Numbered from the stretch's first letter, positions 27,440 to 36,347 are shown. The stretch is 64,000 bases of DNA from Rhodobacteraceae bacterium IMCC1335 (GCA_039640495.1 CP046864.1:2467001-2531000), one strand, 5' to 3'. The notes: generated by a model not told the origin, from the sequence alone. Numbers and translations are program-made.

Positions 27440-28510
27440 ATGGCAGCAAGCACATTAAAGCTTTTATCGCTTAGCGGCGATGGTATCGGCCCCGAGATCG
27501 TGCAAGCCACAAAGACAGTTTTGACTGCTTTGACACAATCATGCGGGCTGCAGATCGCTTGGGAAGATATGGAGATCGGGCTTTCTGCTCTAAAAGCAAG
27601 CGGCAGCACTATTCCAGATACAGTGATCACAGCCGCAAAAGAAGTTGATGGCGTGCTGCTCGGTCCGGTGTCCCATAATGTTTATCCACCTGTTTCTAAA
27701 GGGGGGCTAAACCCCTCTGGAGTGTTGCGGCGCGAATTAGAACTATTTGCAAATATTCGTCCGGCATTGTCGTTAGAGGCGTTACCAAACCCAATCTCAA
27801 AACCTATCGATCTGGTCATATATCGTGAAAATCTGGAAGGTTTTTATGCGGATCGTAACATGGCCTCGGGCGGATCAGAATTCATTGCGGTAGAGGGCGT
27901 GGCCTTGGCCATGCGCAAGATTACGGCGCAAGGTTCAAAACGTATTGCACGCGCAGCTTTTGAGGGTGCAATGCAACGGCCGGCCAGACATGTCACGGCT
28001 GTCCATAAAGCCAATGTAATGCGTTTGACTGATGGGCTTTTTCTAAAAGAAGTGCGTAAAATGGCGGCGCATTATCCGGATGTGGTATATGATGAAATAC
28101 TGGTTGATGCAGCGGCTGCCCTGTTGGTACGAGATCCGGGCCGCTTTGATGTTATCGTGACCACCAATATGTTTGGCGATATCTTATCAGATCTTGCCTC
28201 AGAGCTGTCTGGAGGCTTAGGTTTAGCCGGATCTTTAAACCTCGGGACGGAGCACGCAGTGGCGCAAGCGCAGCATGGATCAGCTCCGGATATTGCAGGG
28301 TTAAATCAGGCAAACCCAACCTCGCTCATTCGTTCAACCGCAATGCTTCTCCTGCATCTTGGGGCAATAGATCCCGCCGCCTTATTGACAGAGTGCCTAC
28401 AATCGGTGCTTTCTGACCCAACCAGCCGGACCCGTGATTTGGGTGGCCGGTTAGGCACGCAGGAATTTGCGGCACATTTGGCCAACCTAATTAGGAAAGA
28501 AAAGCGATGA
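27440..28510 (+). CDS. Isocitrate/isopropylmalate dehydrogenase family enzyme
   Basis: A 356-residue beta-decarboxylating dehydrogenase (IPMDH/IDH/tartrate dehydrogenase superfamily). GDGIGPEIVQA is at the N-terminus, VIYRENLEGFYA carries the substrate-binding R-E-N and tyrosine region, the lysine lies in AVHKANVMRLTDGLF, and the metal aspartates are in DEILVDAAAALLVRDPGRFDVIVTTNMFGDILSDLASEL. Oxidation of a 2-hydroxyacid with a 3-carboxylate is expected, NAD-dependent, but the substrate is not clear. The start is taken at ATG 27440, after the permease stop; a TTG overlapping the permease is less likely. It overlaps the next gene by 4 bp. Confidence 0.86.
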   Translation: MAASTLKLLSLSGDGIGPEIVQATKTVLTALTQSCGLQIAWEDMEIGLSALKASGSTIPDTVITAAKEVDGVLLGPVSHNVYPPVSKGGLNPSGVLRRELELFANIRPALSLEALPNPISKPIDLVIYRENLEGFYADRNMASGGSEFIAVEGVALAMRKITAQGSKRIARAAFEGAMQRPARHVTAVHKANVMRLTDGLFLKEVRKMAAHYPDVVYDEILVDAAAALLVRDPGRFDVIVTTNMFGDILSDLASELSGGLGLAGSLNLGTEHAVAQAQHGSAPDIAGLNQANPTSLIRSTAMLLLHLGAIDPAALLTECLQSVLSDPTSRTRDLGGRLGTQEFAAHLANLIRKEKR

Positions 28511-29607
28511 GCCAGACGCCAATCCCTTTTATCTTTATGCGCGGCGGTACTTCACGCGGCCCTTATTTCAATCGAGCAGACCTACCGCAAAATTTGGATC
28601 AATTGGCCAACGTACTCATTTCAGCTCTTGGCTCTGGTCATGCCCTGAACATAGATGGGATCGGCGGGGGCAATGCCGTCACGACCAAGGTGGCAATGCT
28701 TTCCAGATCAAATCTACCCGGGGCAGATATTGACTATTTTTTCGCACAGGTCAGCGTGGAAGATGGTTTGGTCGATTTTAAACCAACCTGCGGTAATATT
28801 CTCTCAGGCGTGGCATCGGCAGCGATTGAAATGGGTTTACACCCCTCCTCGGAGGGGGAAACCTCGGTCGCTATACATGCAGTGAATACAGGCGCTGAAA
28901 TCATCGCTAAAGTACAAACGCCAAGAGGGCAGATAAGCTATGCCGGCCAGGCGGCAATTGACGGAGTGCCCGGAACGGCCGCGCCGGTTGAGCTGAATTT
29001 TATGAAAGTTGCGGGTTCTTCAACAGGGGCCTTTTTGCCAACTGGCAATTTAACCGATGAAATTGATGGCATCCCGGTCACTTGCATGGATGTGGCGATG
29101 CCTATGGTGATTGCGCGCGCAGCTGATTTTGGCTTGAGCGGGTATGAAACACGAGATGAACTCGATAAAAATACAGTGTTTTTTCAATGTATGGAGGCGC
29201 TGCGCATTAAAGCGGGCGCCGCCATGGGCATGGGCGATGTGCGTAGATCTGTGACGCCGAAATTTGGTCTAATAGCACCAGCTACGCATGGTGGAAGTTT
29301 AACAACGCGTTATTTCATGCCTTGGAAAACGCACCCCACAATGGCTGTAACCGGCAGTCAATGTTTGGCCTCTTGTGCGTTAACCCCGGGAACCGTGGCG
29401 GATGGGTTGCTGGAAAGGCCTATGGAAATACCTGCTAAAATAACTTTAGAACATCCGATGGGCTCCATGGAGGTGTTGGTTGATTACCGTCTGAAGGATG
29501 GTGCATTTGAACATAAATCGGCGGGGTTGATCCGTACCTGTCGAAAACTTGCAGACGGACAGGTTTATGTGCCAGCTGAGATTTGGGATGGACATACGGG
29601 TCGATGA
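28507..29607 (+). CDS. PrpF/4-oxalomesaconate tautomerase family isomerase
   Basis: A 366-residue protein of the PrpF superfamily (two diaminopimelate-epimerase-like domains). Its members shift double bonds in unsaturated tricarboxylates: 2-methylaconitate isomerase PrpF, 4-oxalomesaconate tautomerase GalD and aconitate isomerase. Diagnostic blocks are FIFMRGGTSRGPYF at the start, GIGGGNAVTTKVAML, VDFKPTCGNILSGVASAAIE with the cysteine, and GAAMGMGDVRRSVTPK. The start overlaps the dehydrogenase stop and its end overlaps the next gene, so it is fully within the operon. The GalD-like N-terminus is closest by eye; the actual substrate is open. Confidence 0.86.
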   Translation: MSQTPIPFIFMRGGTSRGPYFNRADLPQNLDQLANVLISALGSGHALNIDGIGGGNAVTTKVAMLSRSNLPGADIDYFFAQVSVEDGLVDFKPTCGNILSGVASAAIEMGLHPSSEGETSVAIHAVNTGAEIIAKVQTPRGQISYAGQAAIDGVPGTAAPVELNFMKVAGSSTGAFLPTGNLTDEIDGIPVTCMDVAMPMVIARAADFGLSGYETRDELDKNTVFFQCMEALRIKAGAAMGMGDVRRSVTPKFGLIAPATHGGSLTTRYFMPWKTHPTMAVTGSQCLASCALTPGTVADGLLERPMEIPAKITLEHPMGSMEVLVDYRLKDGAFEHKSAGLIRTCRKLADGQVYVPAEIWDGHTGR

Positions 29608-30578
29608 AACTGGCAATCTTAGACGATTGGTTCAACACACTGCGTGGCTTGACCTGTTTTTCAAAACTGAATGGGATAGAGGTGACGGTCTTTACCGATC
29701 ACGAAACAGATATCTCAAAATTGGCGATGCGCCTTCGGCCATTTGATGCGTTGGTTCTTTTTCGAGAGCGTACGGCGATTACAGCCGAATTGCTGGATCA
29801 ATTACCAAACTTAAAATTAATCTCGCAGCGCAGTGTTTATCCGCATGTGGATGTCGAGGCTTGTTCGCGAAACGGTGTATTGCTGTGTTCTAATATGCAT
29901 TCTGGTACGCCCTCTTTTGCTGCAGCAGAACATACATGGGCGCTGATCATGGCCAGTATGCGGCAAATTCCTCAGCAGATGGCTAGCCTACAAGCGGGTC
30001 ATTGGCAGATGGGAGTTGGGAAAACTTTGCATGGTCGTCGTTTGGGCCTTTATGGGTATGGACGCATTGGTAAAACAGTCGCCGGCTACGCAGAGGCTTT
30101 TGGGATGGACGTGGTTTGGTGGGGCTCTGAGACAGGGCGCAAACGCGCCAAGTTGAACGGCCAAAAAGTGGCGCCCACGCGTTCAGAGTTTTTTGCAAGC
30201 GCCGATGTGATTTCTGTACATGTGCGTCTAAAACCAGAAACGCGTGGATTGATTACCACAACGGATTTTGCATCAATGCGCCCCGATGCGCTTTTCGTAA
30301 ATACATCCCGTGCGGCGCTTATCGAACCAGGCGCTCTTTTGGAGGCGTTAAATGCCGGAAGACCAGGGCGTGCGGCCATAGATGTATTTGATCAAGAACC
30401 GATCACCTGGCCCGCTGATCCCCTGGCCACGCATCCAAATCTTATCTGCACGCCGCATATCGGATTTGTCACCGAAGATGAATTTGAACTGCAATTTTCA
30501 GATATTTTTGATCAGGTGATTGCCTTTCAAGCGGGCGCGCCGATCAATATGATCAATGGCCAGATTTGGCGCGCATAA
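29604..30578 (+). CDS. D-2-hydroxyacid dehydrogenase, NAD-binding
   Basis: A 324-residue member of the D-isomer-specific 2-hydroxyacid dehydrogenase family. The Rossmann motif LGLYGYGRIGKTVAGYAEAFGMDVVWWG starts near residue 148. The catalytic arginine lies in LFVNTSRAALIEPGALLEAL, the glutamate in AAIDVFDQEPI, and the histidine in TPHIGFVTEDE. It starts on the ATGA shared with the isomerase stop, so translation is coupled. It would reduce a 2-oxoacid or oxidise a D-2-hydroxyacid made by the pathway. The convergent AbrB gene overlaps its end by 26 bp. Confidence 0.88.
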   Translation: MKLAILDDWFNTLRGLTCFSKLNGIEVTVFTDHETDISKLAMRLRPFDALVLFRERTAITAELLDQLPNLKLISQRSVYPHVDVEACSRNGVLLCSNMHSGTPSFAAAEHTWALIMASMRQIPQQMASLQAGHWQMGVGKTLHGRRLGLYGYGRIGKTVAGYAEAFGMDVVWWGSETGRKRAKLNGQKVAPTRSEFFASADVISVHVRLKPETRGLITTTDFASMRPDALFVNTSRAALIEPGALLEALNAGRPGRAAIDVFDQEPITWPADPLATHPNLICTPHIGFVTEDEFELQFSDIFDQVIAFQAGAPINMINGQIWRA

Positions 30579-31581
30579 TCTTAGCAAGGATCGGGGCCCC
30601 TAATATAACAATGAATATACGAAACAGGTGATGCGCTACAACAAATCCCATATCGGCACCGACAATCAACGCCATGACGACAAGTTCGGCCTGCCCACCT
30701 GGCATAAGCGACAGAACTGCCTCAATCGCTGGAGCACGGTCATAAAGTACAATAAAACTTACAATCACCAGGGTGAGCAGCAATAAGAATACGCAAAACC
30801 CCAAACCGGCCAGGATATCCTTGCGGATTTCCTCTATAGAAATCCCAACATATTTAACGCCAATTCCAAGCGCAATAAAATATTGCGCCGCCCAAATAGC
30901 TTCGGCCGGCGGACGGGTCTGTAAAACTTCTGTCATACTGGCAAAAGCGGTCAAAAGCAGCGGACCAAGAATTGTGGCTCCAAACATATTGAAATAGGCG
31001 GCGATTTTCCATCCCGCTATGGCGCAAAACCCAAGGATAAGCAGTTGATCCAATGCAAAGCTATGCACGGGCTTGCCCGGCGCTTGATCAAGCGTCACCT
31101 GCCAAACAGAGGTTAAGAGAATAGGCAATAAGACCACGATAACCAAGACGCGCGTGGCATGAATTAAAGACATAGCCCGGACGTTGCCCCCAGCCTCCTC
31201 ACCGAAAACCAACATATCCTGCAAGCCGCCGGGCATTGAGCCATAATATGCAGTGGGAAAATCATAGCCACAGAGGTTTTTAAAATACCAGACCCCAACC
31301 ACGCCGCTGACAAAAACGATTATCGGGATAAAGATTAATGTATCCCACAGCCCCGGTAGACTTATCACAAAGCCTATTGTTACAGTTGCACCGGCAGCCA
31401 CGCCCAAGATCGTACGCATCCCATCGTTTATAATTTTCACCGTTGTTAATTGTGCGCCAAAAACTGCGGCTATCAAACAGCTGCACAAGGGTCCAAACAG
31501 CCAAGGCAAGGGGAAATCCAACCATATAAAAATCAATGCGCCAATAAGGCCGATCCCGTGGGTTGCCAAATGTTTACCCAT
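30553..31581 (-). CDS. AbrB family integral membrane protein
   Basis: A 342-residue membrane protein of the AbrB/DUF2227-type permease family, with about ten hydrophobic segments arranged as two repeats. Each repeat carries the family glycine signature: MPGGLQDMLVFGEEAGGN in the first half and LMPGGQAELVVMALIVGADMGFVVAHHLFR in the second. The family is thought to move organic acids or ammonia-like compounds, but no member is well characterised. Its start overlaps the GntR gene end by 8 bp, so regulator and permease form one minus-strand unit inside the tricarboxylate locus. A second AbrB protein is at 57945-59021. Confidence 0.8.
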   Translation of the reverse strand: MGKHLATHGIGLIGALIFIWLDFPLPWLFGPLCSCLIAAVFGAQLTTVKIINDGMRTILGVAAGATVTIGFVISLPGLWDTLIFIPIIVFVSGVVGVWYFKNLCGYDFPTAYYGSMPGGLQDMLVFGEEAGGNVRAMSLIHATRVLVIVVLLPILLTSVWQVTLDQAPGKPVHSFALDQLLILGFCAIAGWKIAAYFNMFGATILGPLLLTAFASMTEVLQTRPPAEAIWAAQYFIALGIGVKYVGISIEEIRKDILAGLGFCVFLLLLTLVIVSFIVLYDRAPAIEAVLSLMPGGQAELVVMALIVGADMGFVVAHHLFRIFIVILGAPILAKIMRAKSGH

Positions 31582-32206
31582 CGAGTTGTAACGCCTTCAA
31601 GCGATGTTCAAGTGATGCCTCCATATGTTTGCGCATTAGTTTAGCAGCTGTTTCCGGCTGACCCGATTTTAGGGCCTCGACAATGGCATCATGCTGCGAA
31701 ACCACGTCTTTGACACGCTCAGAGCTTTCCAAAGTTGTTTTTCCCAACAGAACCAGCGCATGCGATAACGAATTATGGCTTTGCGATAGAAATCGGTTGC
31801 GCGCCGCGCTGAGGATACAGCCATGAAATTTACGATTAAGCATGGCCACTTTATAGGGATCCGTTGCCACCTGCATCATCTGCGCATTCAAAGTTTTAAG
31901 GGTATGGATTTCCGCCTTTGAGGCGTGCTTGGCTGCCATTTGCGCGGCGGTTGCTTCCAAAACAATCCGCATTTCATAAAGCTCAACAATTTCTTGCTGG
32001 GCTAAGACACGTATCATCGCTCCGACCCGCGGTTTATGCGCCACAAGCCCATCGGTTTCCAATCGACGGATCGCCTCTCGGATGGGTGTCCGGCTAACGC
32101 CAAAGCGTTGCGCTAGATCCGTTTCCAAAAGCCGGTCGCCTGGGCGCAGCTCACCGTTTTCGATGGCTGCCAATAATTTTTGATAGATTGGGGTGGGAGT
32201 CGACAT
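31574..32206 (-). CDS. GntR family transcriptional regulator with FCD domain
   Basis: A 210-residue regulator. The N-terminal winged helix (about 1-70: YQKLLAAIENGELRPGDRLLETDLAQRFGVSRTPIREAIRRLETDGLV) is a classical GntR domain. The C-terminal all-helical FCD domain carries the acid and histidine pattern of metal-dependent carboxylate sensors (LNRKFHGCILSAARNRFL, VSQHDAIVEAL). FCD regulators generally repress catabolic genes and are released by the carboxylate substrate. The start at 32206 faces the TcuA-like gene across 65 bp that hold an inverted repeat suited to GntR binding. Confidence 0.9.
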   Translation of the reverse strand: MSTPTPIYQKLLAAIENGELRPGDRLLETDLAQRFGVSRTPIREAIRRLETDGLVAHKPRVGAMIRVLAQQEIVELYEMRIVLEATAAQMAAKHASKAEIHTLKTLNAQMMQVATDPYKVAMLNRKFHGCILSAARNRFLSQSHNSLSHALVLLGKTTLESSERVKDVVSQHDAIVEALKSGQPETAAKLMRKHMEASLEHRLKALQLDG

Positions 32207-32233
32207 GGGCACTCTTGAATGTTAATCAGCATA

Positions 32234-32261
32234 TTGTATACGCTTGGATGCAATTATACAA
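32234..32261. promoter_or_regulatory. Candidate GntR/FCD operator in the divergent promoter
   Basis: Inverted arms TTGTATA (32234-32240) and TATACAA (32255-32261), with centres 21 bp apart (two helical turns), lie between the GntR and TcuA-like start codons. FCD-type regulators often bind TTGTATACAA-like sites, and the left arm continues into TTGTATAC. The position would allow control of both divergent genes. Confidence 0.55.
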
Positions 32262-32271
32262 GGAATGAGTT

Positions 32272-33762
32272 ATGGGCAAGCGTTGGGATGTCGTTATCAT
32301 TGGATCTGGAAATGCAGCCCTTTGTGCAGGAATTGCAGCCTGCGAACTGGGCGCAGATGTGTTAATGATCGAAAAAGCGGATCGCGACATGGCCGGTGGG
32401 AATACAAAATATACAGCCGGCGCTATGCGATTTTCTTATGAGACCAGCGAGGATCTACATCCCCTTTTGGCAAGGCTAGATGATCCGCGCATAGCGCGCG
32501 CAGATTTTGGAAGTTATACGCAAGAAAAATTTGCTGCTGATCTTTCCAGCTTCAATGATGGTGCACCGCTAAGCCAAGAACAACGGGTTCTTGTTTCAAA
32601 AAGCTATGAAACTTTGCTTTGGCTTGCCGGTCATGGCGTGACTTTTAATCCAATATGGTCTCGGCAAAGCTTTGAAAAAGAGAGGAAAATTATTTTTTGG
32701 GGCGGGCTTACACTTGCCGCAGAAAATGAAGGGGTTGGCCTTTTTGACATGGAATTAACCGCCTATGAAAAATTGGGAGGCGTCATCCGCTATAACTGCG
32801 CGTTTCAATCACTCAAAACTCGAGACGATGGAGCCGTTATTGGAGTAACGTTAACCTCAGGCGAAGAAATCGACGCCAATGCAGTAATCTTGGCCTGTGG
32901 CGGCTTTGAAAGTAACCCAGATTTACGGGCAAATTTGCTTGGCGCGGAATGGCGCGGTGCAAAAGTGCGCGGCACGCCGCATAATACAGGTGATGGGCTT
33001 TTGGCGGCATGGGCGCTGGGGGCGCAGCGCTATGGGCGGTTTAGCGGATGCCATGCTACGCCGATGGATTATTTTATGAAAGATTTTGGCAACCTCAACA
33101 TTCCGCATAGCGAACGGAAGAATTATCGCAAAATTAGTTACTTTCTGGGTGTGATGCTAAATGAAAATGGGGCGCGATTTGTCGATGAGGGGATCGATTT
33201 TAGAAACTACACCTATGCGCAATTTGGCCGGGCCGTTTTGCAGCAACCAGGTCAAAAAGCGTGGCAAATTTTTGACAGCAAAGTCTTTGATCTACTGTAT
33301 GAAGAATATCAGTTTTACGATGCCAGATATGAAGAAGCTGATAATATCTCGGAGCTTTTAGGTAAATGCAATGGATTAGATGCAGTCGCAGCAGAAGCGA
33401 CGCTACAAGAATTTAATAGCAACACGAAAGGGTCAATTGATTTTGATCCAACGATTAAAGATGGTAAGTCGTCAATTTCTGCAGGGTTGTATAAATCTAA
33501 TTGGGCACAAGCCATCGATTCACCACCTTATCGGGCCTATCCAGTCACCGGGGGGATCACATTCACTTACGGAGGTGTGAAAATCTCTGAAAGAGCCGCA
33601 GTATTGGATCAATCTGGTAACGCAATACCTGGTTTGTTTGCCTGCGGAGAAATGGTTGGCGGTGTGTTTCAAGGAGGCTACCCTGGAGGATCAGGGTTAA
33701 CCTCTGGCGCGGTGTTTGGCAGGTTGGCCGGCATTGGTGCAGTTGGGAACCGCTTTGCGTGA
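32272..33762 (+). CDS. tcuA: FAD-dependent tricarballylate dehydrogenase-like protein (TcuA family)
   Basis: A 496-residue flavoprotein of the fumarate reductase/succinate dehydrogenase FAD superfamily. The dinucleotide fold is WDVVIIGSGNAALCAGIAA with the acidic residue in LMIEKAD. AGGNTKYTAGAMRF is typical of TcuA. Further blocks are AVILACGGFESNPDLRAN, the active-site region GCHATPMDYF, and the C-terminal ITFTYGGVKISERAAVLD, with FAD closure GLFACGEMVGGVFQGGYPGGSGLTSGAVFGRLAG. TcuA oxidises tricarballylate to cis-aconitate. The usual iron-sulfur partner TcuB is not in the window, so the electron acceptor is unknown. The divergent GntR gene probably regulates it. Confidence 0.83.
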   Translation: MGKRWDVVIIGSGNAALCAGIAACELGADVLMIEKADRDMAGGNTKYTAGAMRFSYETSEDLHPLLARLDDPRIARADFGSYTQEKFAADLSSFNDGAPLSQEQRVLVSKSYETLLWLAGHGVTFNPIWSRQSFEKERKIIFWGGLTLAAENEGVGLFDMELTAYEKLGGVIRYNCAFQSLKTRDDGAVIGVTLTSGEEIDANAVILACGGFESNPDLRANLLGAEWRGAKVRGTPHNTGDGLLAAWALGAQRYGRFSGCHATPMDYFMKDFGNLNIPHSERKNYRKISYFLGVMLNENGARFVDEGIDFRNYTYAQFGRAVLQQPGQKAWQIFDSKVFDLLYEEYQFYDARYEEADNISELLGKCNGLDAVAAEATLQEFNSNTKGSIDFDPTIKDGKSSISAGLYKSNWAQAIDSPPYRAYPVTGGITFTYGGVKISERAAVLDQSGNAIPGLFACGEMVGGVFQGGYPGGSGLTSGAVFGRLAGIGAVGNRFA

Positions 33763-34014
33763 TTGTAGACAACGGCGCGCAGGAATATGTTTAACCCCAT
33801 TTCTCAGCACCACCAATTTTTGTATTCTCCAATAAAGGTGCTTTCAGGCAAAAGGTCCTAAGCATCCGGAGTGGTTCTCTCAGACTAACTAGTCTTAACA
33901 ACCAGCCATCTTTGATCTTTCCACTGGACTTCTTGTTATCCGCAAGCCTGTGTGTAGCTGTGCCCGAAGAGTGTCGGGCTCTGCTCGGTACGAGATGATT
34001 GTACGGAGTAAATG

Positions 34015-34410
34015 ATGAGACTGGATTTGAATGGTTTGGCAGCTGCCTCGCGCGAGGCGTTAATGTCAGAATGGCGAGCGGTTGTGGGCCGCCCTCCTCC
34101 AAAACACTTAAGCAAACCCCTGATGGTACAGATCCTCAGTCATAGCTATCAGCTGGATACCGTTGGCGGATATACAAAGCGTTTGGATAGTCGCCTCAAG
34201 AGCGCAGCGCGGCGCGATATAGTGCGGCCTGCCTTTAAACCCGGAAGCCGCTTTGTGCGCGAGTATCATGGAATCACCCATGTGGTTGAGGTGGGAGATG
34301 ACGGGCGCTTTGTTTGGAAGGATAAGAGCTTTAAGTCCCTCTCTCATACAGCACGCGCTATTACTGGCTATAATGTCTCAGGCTTTCAGTTCTTTGGGGT
34401 GCGCCCATGA
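34015..34410 (+). CDS. DUF2924 domain protein
   Basis: A 131-residue basic protein of the DUF2924 family, almost always encoded directly before a large serine recombinase. Family blocks are LMSEWRAVVGRPPPKHLSKPLMVQILSHSYQL and the C-terminal GSRFVREYHGITHVVEVGDDGRFVWKDKSFKSLSHTARAITG. GGAG lies 6 bases before the second of two adjacent ATGs, so I use 34015. It overlaps the recombinase by 4 bp. Its role is unknown; a DNA-binding accessory to the recombinase is a reasonable guess. The 252 bp upstream hold a 6-bp hairpin near 33964 (GCCCGA/TCGGGC) and no gene. Confidence 0.87.
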   Translation: MRLDLNGLAAASREALMSEWRAVVGRPPPKHLSKPLMVQILSHSYQLDTVGGYTKRLDSRLKSAARRDIVRPAFKPGSRFVREYHGITHVVEVGDDGRFVWKDKSFKSLSHTARAITGYNVSGFQFFGVRP

Positions 34411-36014
34411 GAGTGCTGGGAAAGCCTGTGGTGCGCGCAGCGGTCTATACTCGCAAAAGCTCTGATGAAGGTCTTGATCAAGAGTTCAACTCTCTGGATG
34501 CACAGCATGAAGCCTGCAGCGCCTATATTGCCTCACAGCGCCATGAAGGCTGGAAGTTGGTAAGGAAGCGCTTTGATGATGGTGGTATTTCTGGCGGGAC
34601 GCTAGAGCGCCCTGCTCTATCGGCTTTGCTTGCTGATGTAGAAAGCGGTCTCATCGATATGATCGTCGTATATAAGATAGATAGGCTCACACGGTCTTTG
34701 TCTGACTTTGCAAAGCTTATTGATTGTTTGGACGCCAAGGGCTGTTCTTTTGTCTCTGTGACGCAATCCTTTAATACCTCCTCATCCATGGGACGGCTGA
34801 CGCTTAATGTGCTTTTGTCTTTTGCCCAGTTTGAGAGAGAGGTCACAGCAGAGCGCATTCGCGATAAGATCGCTGCCTCCAAGAAGAAAGGCATGTGGAT
34901 GGGCGGCATGGTGCCCTGGGGCTATAAAGTGCACTCAGATCCTAAAATACAGTCTTTAGAAATATGTGAGGTGCGATCCTCTGATATCCGGCATGTCTAT
35001 GATCTCTATGAGCAGCTTGGATGTCTGAGCAAAGTAAAGCGTTCTGTAGATACACTCTGGCCTGAGAGAAACTGGAGCCGTGGGCGCATACACAACATTC
35101 TGATCAATCCCATCTATATAGGAAAGATCAGACACAAACGGGATGTCTATGAAGGCCTCCACGCAGCTATTATAGACCAAGGCCAATTTGATCGGGTTCA
35201 GGACCAGCTGCAAAGGAGGTCAGTCATCAAGCGGGGCAAGCATCCCTCTCGGGGGCCCTCTGCCTTTCTGGTTGGAAAAGTCTATGATGAGACAGGAGAC
35301 AGATTAACACCGTCCCGGTCCAAGAAATCATCTGGGAGAGTTATCAGGTACTATTACTCAAACCGTCTCATATCAGGCGGCGCTGATCCGACCGGGTGGC
35401 GCCTGCGGGCAGATATGTTGGAGGGGCTGCTGAGTGAGATAGTAGTAACGAGGTTAACAGAAGCACTCAATCAGTTCAGGTTGGCGCCGCAGATCAAGCC
35501 CCATGCGTTGGTTGGGGCTAAAGAGCGGTTAGAGCAGTTGGATATCAAAGGCACGCTGGATCTGATAACGCGGGTTGATCTCTGTGAGACGAAGGCAAGT
35601 ATCCAGCTTGATGTTGAGAAAGTAGCTGCGCTCATTCAAGTCGATCCAAATAAACTAGATTTGGAGTTCTTGCGTGTTGAGGAACCCGTGATCCTAAGAA
35701 AGCGCACGAATGGGACCAAGCTCACCTGGGTTGGCTATAAGGGAGAGCCCAATCATGCCCTTATAAGAGCTATTGTAACAGCTCAGGCTTGGGTGGAAGA
35801 AATCAAGGCAGGTCGGTCCATGTCTGATATTATGCAAGCCCATAATATTCCTGAGGGCATGATCTGGAAGCGCATACGCCTTGCCTTTTTATCGCCCAAA
35901 CTTCTCCAAGTCATTGTAGAAGGCAAGACCAATCGGGATCTCACAATCAAGATGCTCACCCGGCATGATCTACCGCGTAAGTGGTCTGAGCAAGAAACCC
36001 TGTTTTTGAGCTAA
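34407..36014 (+). CDS. Large serine recombinase
   Basis: A 535-residue recombinase. The N-terminal resolvase domain (about 9-160) has AAVYTRKSSDEG with the nucleophilic serine near residue 18, FDDGGISGGTLERPALSALLADVESGLIDMIVVYKIDRLTRS with catalytic arginines, and FAQFEREVTAERIRDKIAASKKKGMWMGG. A Recombinase domain follows (WSRGRIHNILINPIYIGKIRHK), then an extended C-terminal region. It is the size of integrases used by phages and conjugative elements. It pairs with DUF2924. No phage structural genes are present, and TTCCCTGTT repeats follow immediately. Confidence 0.9.
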   Translation: MRVLGKPVVRAAVYTRKSSDEGLDQEFNSLDAQHEACSAYIASQRHEGWKLVRKRFDDGGISGGTLERPALSALLADVESGLIDMIVVYKIDRLTRSLSDFAKLIDCLDAKGCSFVSVTQSFNTSSSMGRLTLNVLLSFAQFEREVTAERIRDKIAASKKKGMWMGGMVPWGYKVHSDPKIQSLEICEVRSSDIRHVYDLYEQLGCLSKVKRSVDTLWPERNWSRGRIHNILINPIYIGKIRHKRDVYEGLHAAIIDQGQFDRVQDQLQRRSVIKRGKHPSRGPSAFLVGKVYDETGDRLTPSRSKKSSGRVIRYYYSNRLISGGADPTGWRLRADMLEGLLSEIVVTRLTEALNQFRLAPQIKPHALVGAKERLEQLDIKGTLDLITRVDLCETKASIQLDVEKVAALIQVDPNKLDLEFLRVEEPVILRKRTNGTKLTWVGYKGEPNHALIRAIVTAQAWVEEIKAGRSMSDIMQAHNIPEGMIWKRIRLAFLSPKLLQVIVEGKTNRDLTIKMLTRHDLPRKWSEQETLFLS

Positions 36015-36175
36015 ATTCCCTGTTATTTCCAATTAATTTCCCTGTTATTTTTTGAGGTCAGTTTTATAAAACCCCAATAAACATTGGGTTTTTCCTTACA
36101 TTTTCGCGTTTCAAAACATCAAAAAAAGAAAAATTCCCTGTTAAATTCCCTGTTAATAGCGAAAAACAGGGAAAA
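36014..36175. repeat. Array of TTCCCTGTT repeats after the serine recombinase
   Basis: Four direct copies of TTCCCTGTT (near 36017, 36036, 36133 and 36146) and one inverted copy (AACAGGGAA near 36165) lie in AT-rich, non-coding DNA. The two distal direct copies are adjacent with a 13-bp period (AAATTCCCTGTTA). The whole interval 36015-36458 has no gene; besides these repeats it holds the tRNA-Ser duplication and integrase repeats listed separately. Confidence 0.8.
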
Positions 36176-36329
36176 CCTACCCTCGGTGAATGACCAGCTG
36201 AGGTTTAGCGGTAATTATCGCTGAAATGAGAGGTGATGTGCTGCATCAGTCGCAAAGCGCTGTTGTAAATCCCTGATCTTGCGCAGGAATAGTGCCAAAA
36301 ATAACAGCAACAGGAATGAGCAGAATGTG

Positions 36330-36347
36330 GTGGCGGAGACGAAGGGA
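36330..36347 (+). repeat. Left attachment repeat (partial tRNA-Ser 3' end)
   Basis: An 18-bp copy of the last bases of tRNA-Ser, including the CCA complement, discriminator and acceptor stem. It is followed by unrelated sequence, not by the rest of a tRNA. The identical bases occur at 40316-40333 inside the functional tRNA gene. This is the expected footprint of tRNA-directed integration by a tyrosine recombinase. Confidence 0.8.

Noticed and set aside
36014..36175. TTCCCTGTT repeats considered as a CRISPR array
   Set aside because: The motif is only 9 bp, spacing is irregular, one copy is inverted and no cas gene is present.
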